Below, in pieces: positions 40,606 to 44,174 of a DNA stretch of 44,174 bases; position 1 is the stretch's first letter; the number at the start of each line of letters is the position of its first letter. Position numbers and translations under genes: made by a program. The stretch lies in contig JAFGSI010000001.1 of NCBI GenBank assembly GCA_016934715.1, positions 1 through 44,174 on the forward strand, in the 5' to 3' direction. This DNA comes from Anaerolineales bacterium. Its GTDB lineage: Bacteria > Chloroflexota > Anaerolineae > Anaerolineales > Villigracilaceae. The notes under the pieces were generated by a model that was given only the letters and a program-made list of their open reading frames with translations, was not told the DNA's origin and made no database searches.

Positions 40606-41946
40606 TTACGGAGCGATCACATACAAGGTCAGCGACTGCCCCGGCAGGACCAGGAGACCGTCGGCCGGCAAGGGCTGGAGCCCCAACCCTTCGGCGTTGT
40701 GGCTGGCGTCGAACAGCCAGACCTCGGCCTCGGCCGGCGTCCAGCCTGACACCTGCAGCGGCAGGCGCTGCTCGGAATCAGACAGGTTGACGACCATCAC
40801 CGTCAATGCCCCGTCGGCGCGCAGGGCGGCATAGATCGATACCTCGGCGATCGCGGAAGCGGCATACACCCGCCGGGTACCGAAATACTGGTACATCTGG
40901 TAGACATAGTAGATGGGACGCGGGCCGGTGGTGTAGATCATGCCCAGGCCGCCCTGACTGGAGGTCGAGGTCAGCACCCACTGGTTGACCATGAAAACGC
41001 CCTCGTCGATCAACCGCCCAAGCACATCCGCCCACCAGATGGCATTGAAGAACGAGTCGGGAGTCGCCTCGCCGCCAACGGCCCGGGTGTAGTGCGAGCC
41101 GGCCTCGGTGACGGCGATCGGAAGGTCGCGCCCGGTGGTGGTGTGGATCAAGGCGCGCAGATAGCGTACGGTCGCAGTCCACTCGGGCGTGTCCCGGCGC
41201 AGTTCGGCGATGGTGGCGTTCGGCCCGGTCATCTGGAGCGGGAACGGGTAACGGTGGTAGGAAACGATGTCCACCAGGTCGCCATTGGCGAGCAGGAACT
41301 CGGTCATCCAGTCGCGCCCGGCGTTGTCCTTGGGGTTGGTCTCGAAATTGGAGCTGTACGTGCCGTGCAGTTCCGGACCGATCAACTGGATGTCTCGATC
41401 GACATCCAGCATCGCCTCGGCGATCGCCCGCCACTCCTGGTTGAAGCGCACCGTATCGTATTCGACGTTCGGCCGGCCGTCGTACAGGTCTGGCTCGTTG
41501 CCAATGCTCCAGTAGACCACCCCGTAATCCTGTTCCTGGTTGACGTAACGGACCAGTTCGGCAGCCGCCTCGGGCGTGCCGTTCAGCAGACGTACGCTGA
41601 TGGTTGGGATGGCGCCAATCTGTTCGCAGAAGGACAGAAACTGGTCGACCTGGTATTCCCGGACATCGTTGACATCGCCCCATTCTCCTCCCGGCCAGCG
41701 CAGGACGGTGACATGCGAGTTGAGGGCATAGTCCATCTGCCCGGCCGGGACGGCCGTCCAGGGTCCGTAGTTCGAGCCAAAGATGTAAGGGCTGACCGGA
41801 CCAAGCTCCTGCTCCGGGTCAACCCACAGGACACCGGGCACCGGTGTCGGGACGACCGTCGGGGTCGGGATGGGCGTTGGAGCCGCCCCCCCACAAGCAG
41901 AGAGCAGCACGGCAAAGATCAAGACCAGTGTGATTCGAATCCGCAT
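40606..41946 (-). CDS. Clan GH-A glycoside hydrolase lipoprotein (second of a tandem pair)
   Basis: A 446-residue lipoprotein (VLLSAC, Cys18) with a Pro/Thr linker. The catalytic barrel shows clan GH-A features: LRWPGGEWGD (82-91), WSIGNEPD with acid/base Glu151, and VTEAGSH with nucleophile Glu281. The C-terminal 90 residues form a beta-sandwich (VMVVNLSD and onward). The pattern is nearest to GH51/GH39/GH44-type enzymes, but I cannot fix the family. It should act outside the membrane on plant-type or microbial glycans. It is 134 bp downstream of a close paralogue. A near-operator sequence (41960-41971) sits just upstream, suggesting control by the neighbouring LacI protein. Confidence 0.85.
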   Translation of the reverse strand: MRIRITLVLIFAVLLSACGGAAPTPIPTPTVVPTPVPGVLWVDPEQELGPVSPYIFGSNYGPWTAVPAGQMDYALNSHVTVLRWPGGEWGDVNDVREYQVDQFLSFCEQIGAIPTISVRLLNGTPEAAAELVRYVNQEQDYGVVYWSIGNEPDLYDGRPNVEYDTVRFNQEWRAIAEAMLDVDRDIQLIGPELHGTYSSNFETNPKDNAGRDWMTEFLLANGDLVDIVSYHRYPFPLQMTGPNATIAELRRDTPEWTATVRYLRALIHTTTGRDLPIAVTEAGSHYTRAVGGEATPDSFFNAIWWADVLGRLIDEGVFMVNQWVLTSTSSQGGLGMIYTTGPRPIYYVYQMYQYFGTRRVYAASAIAEVSIYAALRADGALTVMVVNLSDSEQRLPLQVSGWTPAEAEVWLFDASHNAEGLGLQPLPADGLLVLPGQSLTLYVIAP

Positions 41947-41959
41947 GGCAGCCTCCTGT

Positions 41960-41971
41960 GGAACCGGTACC
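41960..41971 (-). promoter_or_regulatory. Possible extra LacI operator before the GH-A gene
   Basis: GGAACCGGTACC contains the central ACCGGT and matches 9 of 12 positions of GTAACCGGTTAC. It lies 14 bases upstream of the start at 41946, downstream of a TATAAA hexamer (minus strand, near 41984-41989). Confidence 0.4.
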
Positions 41972-42026
41972 AGGCAATCACCAATTTATACCATCAGTTG
42001 GGAAAAACGTGAGGTGCGGGCGGCAG

Positions 42027-42047
42027 ATCCCCCCAGCCAGGGGGGAT
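42027..42047 (-). terminator. Hairpin after the first GH-A gene
   Basis: ATCCCCCC (42027-42034) and GGGGGGAT (42040-42047) pair perfectly around a 5-base loop, 33 bases after the paralogue's stop at 42081. The minus-strand TTTTT follows only some 18 bases later, so termination may be partial. Confidence 0.5.
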
Positions 42048-42080
42048 GGTTACCTTGAAAAGGGGTTACGAAACCGGACC

Positions 42081-43406
42081 TCACTCCTCGAAGACGAACA
42101 GGGTGGCCGACTGCGGCGGCAGGATCAGGGTCCCATCGGCCGGCAGGGGCTGGAGCCCCAACCCCTCTGCGTTGTGAGACGCGTCCAAGAGCCAGACCTC
42201 GGCCTCAACCGGGGTCCGGCCCGCCACCCGCAGCGGGACGCTTTGCTCGCGGTCGGTCAGGTTGATCACCATGATCGTCAGGGTCCCGTCGTTGCGCAGG
42301 GCAGCGTAGACCGTCACATCGCTGATCCCCGACGAGGCCTGGACCAGCCGGCTCCCGAAGTGGCTGTAGAGCTGAAAGACATACAGCGTCGGACGGACCT
42401 GGTTCCCGTAGATCAGACCCAGGCCGGTGCTGCGCTGCGACAGGACCCACTGGTTGACCATCAGGACCCGCTGCTGACCGAGCTGGCCGAGCACGTCGGC
42501 GTACCAGATGGCGTTGTAGAACGAGTCGGGGGTTGTGTCACCGCCCATCACACCGGTCGGCGAGGAGTTGACCTCCGTGAAGGCGATCGGGAGGTCGCGC
42601 CCGGTGAGCTCCCAGATCAGGCCGCGCAGGTAGGTCACCAGATCGGTCCACTCGCGGGTGTTGAGGCGCAGCTCTTCAAAGGTGACCGCCTGCCCGGCCG
42701 CCCGGTAGAGTGGGTAGCGGTGGACGGTGACCACGTCGACCAGGTCACCGTTGGCGATCAGGAATTCGGTCATCCAGTCACGGCCGGCCGAATCCTTGGG
42801 CGTGGTGTCTGGACTGGTCCCCCACTGGTGCAGTTCGGGGCCCATGATCTGGATGTCGGGGTCGACCGCCAGCATCGCCTCAGCGATCGACCGCCACTCC
42901 CGATTGAAGCGCAGCGTGTCATACGGTTCGCCGGTCTGAGACTCGTAGAGGGTCGGCTCGTTGCCAATCGACCAGAAGACCACGCCATAGTCCTTTTCGA
43001 GGTTGGTGTAGCGGACCAGTTCGGCGGCCGCCTCGGGGGTCCCGCCCAGCAGGCGCACACTGATGGTCGGGATGGCGTTCATCTGTTCACAGAAGGACAG
43101 AAACTGGTCGACCTGGAAGAACTGGATATCGACCACGTCACCCCAGGCTCCGCCGGGAAAGCGCAGGGCGGTCACGCCAGCGTCCAGGGCCACCGGCATC
43201 ATCTCCATCGGGACGGCGTGCATCGGTCCGTAGTTCGAGCCGTAAAGGTACGGGCTGATCTCGCCCAGCTCGCGTCCCGGGTCGACGTACAGAACCCCAG
43301 GCATGGGCGTCGGAACGACAGTCGAGGTCGGCAGGGAGGTCGGCGACGGGTTGCAGGCAGCCAGCAAGACCAGCAAGGATGGGAACAGAGCAAGACGGGA
43401 TTTCAT
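42081..43406 (-). CDS. Clan GH-A glycoside hydrolase lipoprotein (first of a tandem pair)
   Basis: A 441-residue lipoprotein (LLAAC, Cys18) starting after AAAAGGAG. It is collinear with the next gene along its whole length: LRFPGGAWGD (81-90), acid/base Glu150 in WSIGNEP, nucleophile Glu278 in FTEVNS, and a near-identical end (DASHNAEGLGLQPLPADG). The barrel and C-terminal beta-sandwich are the same. The nucleophile loop differs (EVNSSPTG against EAGSHYTR), as does the loop after GPELH, so substrate range may have shifted since duplication. Secreted and membrane-anchored; the exact GH family is not settled. Confidence 0.85.
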   Translation of the reverse strand: MKSRLALFPSLLVLLAACNPSPTSLPTSTVVPTPMPGVLYVDPGRELGEISPYLYGSNYGPMHAVPMEMMPVALDAGVTALRFPGGAWGDVVDIQFFQVDQFLSFCEQMNAIPTISVRLLGGTPEAAAELVRYTNLEKDYGVVFWSIGNEPTLYESQTGEPYDTLRFNREWRSIAEAMLAVDPDIQIMGPELHQWGTSPDTTPKDSAGRDWMTEFLIANGDLVDVVTVHRYPLYRAAGQAVTFEELRLNTREWTDLVTYLRGLIWELTGRDLPIAFTEVNSSPTGVMGGDTTPDSFYNAIWYADVLGQLGQQRVLMVNQWVLSQRSTGLGLIYGNQVRPTLYVFQLYSHFGSRLVQASSGISDVTVYAALRNDGTLTIMVINLTDREQSVPLRVAGRTPVEAEVWLLDASHNAEGLGLQPLPADGTLILPPQSATLFVFEE

Positions 43407-43817
43407 AACGGACTCCTTTTCAAAAGGGGATGTCCCCCTGGTACTGCTCAGCCGGTTCTACGGGCAAGAAAGCTGGAGTGTGAAAGGGGTGTCAATCCTC
43501 GCCGGTGTAGCCCGAGGAGTGACAGCCCGCACCCAACTCGATCACCTCGGCATTGGCAAAGACCTGCAGAAGATCCGCTTCCGTTCCAGGGCGGTCCAAC
43601 TGCCGCCATCAACACAAAAAGAGTGAGCGGTGCCCCAAGCAGGTCGGCGCTCCTGACGACAGGATATTTTCCGGACGCCCCGGGATCTAGACCTTAACCC
43701 GGTATTTGGAAACGGGCTCACCGCTCATATCCATTATACTCCGGGGGTCAAGTGAACGTTTTGCCATCCGGCATAGCGCTGTGTGGGTATTTGCCTTTTC
43801 ATGGCTCCCGCATCCGC
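43407..43817. other. Non-coding stretch upstream of the GH-A pair
   Basis: No supported gene. Short open frames here are GC-driven and lack ribosome sites. No clear promoter hexamer pair for the leftward GH-A gene was found. Confidence 0.5.
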
Positions 43818-43957
43818 TGAACCGCTTCTGGCAGAGCGATCATGCCCCCTCCGGCCACCCTATCAAGGGCAAGTCCCTGCGGGACGGCTGCGCTGCGCTT
43901 GCCGCCCTTGACAGGGGCCCGGCCTCCGGGAGCTCGCTCTGCGTATGAAGCGGTTCA
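43818..43957. repeat. 140-bp imperfect foldback element
   Basis: Nested complementary arms: 43818-43828 with 43947-43957 (11 bp, perfect); 43831-43839 with 43934-43942 (9 bp, perfect); 43853-43856 with 43921-43924 (4 bp); 43858-43861 with 43913-43916, then 43863-43870 with 43904-43911 (8 bp); 43871-43873 with 43898-43900; and an inner hairpin, 43874-43877 with 43881-43884. The whole would fold as one long branched stem. It could be a small non-autonomous mobile or repetitive element, or a structured RNA. Confidence 0.65.
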
Positions 43958-44094
43958 TCCAGAAAATGTCCTTCGGCGCCCTTTCCCCCTCGCGGCCCTT
44001 GAAAAAATCGTTCCCCACCGGAAATAATGCAGGTACAATCCTTGACAGTTTGTTCAGTCCGTACCCACCCCCGTTCCCCTCGCGGGCGTGGTTT

Positions 44095-44126
44095 TCGTTG
44101 TGAGGAGCCATAGACCCTCACAACGA
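44095..44126. repeat. 11-bp-arm inverted repeat near the right edge
   Basis: TCGTTGTGAGG (44095-44105) and CCTCACAACGA (44116-44126) are exact reverse complements with a 10-base spacer. A -10-like TAGAAT follows at 44154-44159. It may be an operator or leader hairpin for a rightward gene beyond the window. Confidence 0.5.
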
Positions 44127-44174
44127 TGATCCGGCAGGCATGCCTCCTGAGAGTAGAATGTGGTTTGTCCAACC

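Noticed and set aside
41958-43697. 579-codon plus-strand frame opposite the GH-A paralogue
   Set aside because: Antisense shadow of a gene with intact catalytic residues and signal peptide.
43706-43948. 80-codon open frame near the right edge
   Set aside because: It runs through the foldback element; its reading is explained by the repeat and no ribosome site precedes it.
1-44174. CRISPR arrays, phage genes, transposases, tRNA or rRNA genes
   Set aside because: Looked for by eye on both strands; no repeat-spacer pattern, integrase or transposase motif or RNA-gene signature was found. A tRNA missed by eye cannot be fully excluded without a covariance search.

Overview
The window is about 44 kb of GC-rich bacterial DNA carrying 27 protein-coding genes, one of them cut by the left edge. 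No rRNA, tRNA, CRISPR array, phage or transposase gene was seen. The gene content suggests a Chloroflexota bacterium of the Anaerolineae type: many lipoproteins with Pro/Thr-rich linkers, ABC sugar transporters without a local ATPase, multi-domain glycoside hydrolases, a DUF116 protein and PilZ proteins. This placement is inferred from gene style, not from a phylogenetic marker.

Left part (1-7900). A beta-propeller lipoprotein and a double [4Fe-4S] ferredoxin-like protein share the minus strand. A plus-strand lipoprotein with Fn3-like and ZU5-like domains follows. Next is a cytosolic GH2 beta-glucuronidase whose C terminus is an SCP2 (sterol-carrier) domain, an unusual fusion.

Centre left (6900-20300). 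A tandem universal stress protein is 12 bp upstream of a 2901-residue cyclic beta-1,2-glucan synthase (GT84, cyclisation domain, GH94). After a 688-bp non-coding gap comes a GH38/GH57-like hydrolase with a C-terminal Fn3 domain.

Centre (20800-27600). A membrane protein converges on a DUF116 protein. Divergent from DUF116 is an operon of two PilZ proteins and adenosine deaminase. Then come a stand-alone RibD-type reductase, RibA (GTP cyclohydrolase II) and an SDR enzyme, closed by a strong bidirectional terminator.

Right part (27600-43400). An esterase lipoprotein and a small lipoprotein are on the minus strand, and a GlmS-like SIS-domain protein is on the plus strand. The main feature is a minus-strand sugar locus about 10 kb long. 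Read in its own direction it is: LacI regulator, solute-binding lipoprotein, two permeases, GH4 6-phospho-glycosidase (ChbF-like), BadF-type sugar kinase, a second binding protein with no signal peptide, GH18 lipoprotein, ChbG-type deacetylase. Two tandem GH-A hydrolase lipoproteins lie just upstream. The set looks like a chitobiose or amino-sugar pathway in which an ABC importer plus a kinase replace the phosphotransferase system. The LacI gene has a near-consensus promoter followed by two 12-bp operator palindromes, and hairpins punctuate the operon at two places.

Right edge (43400-44174). No gene is supported here. The stretch holds a 140-bp imperfect foldback element and an 11-bp-arm inverted repeat.
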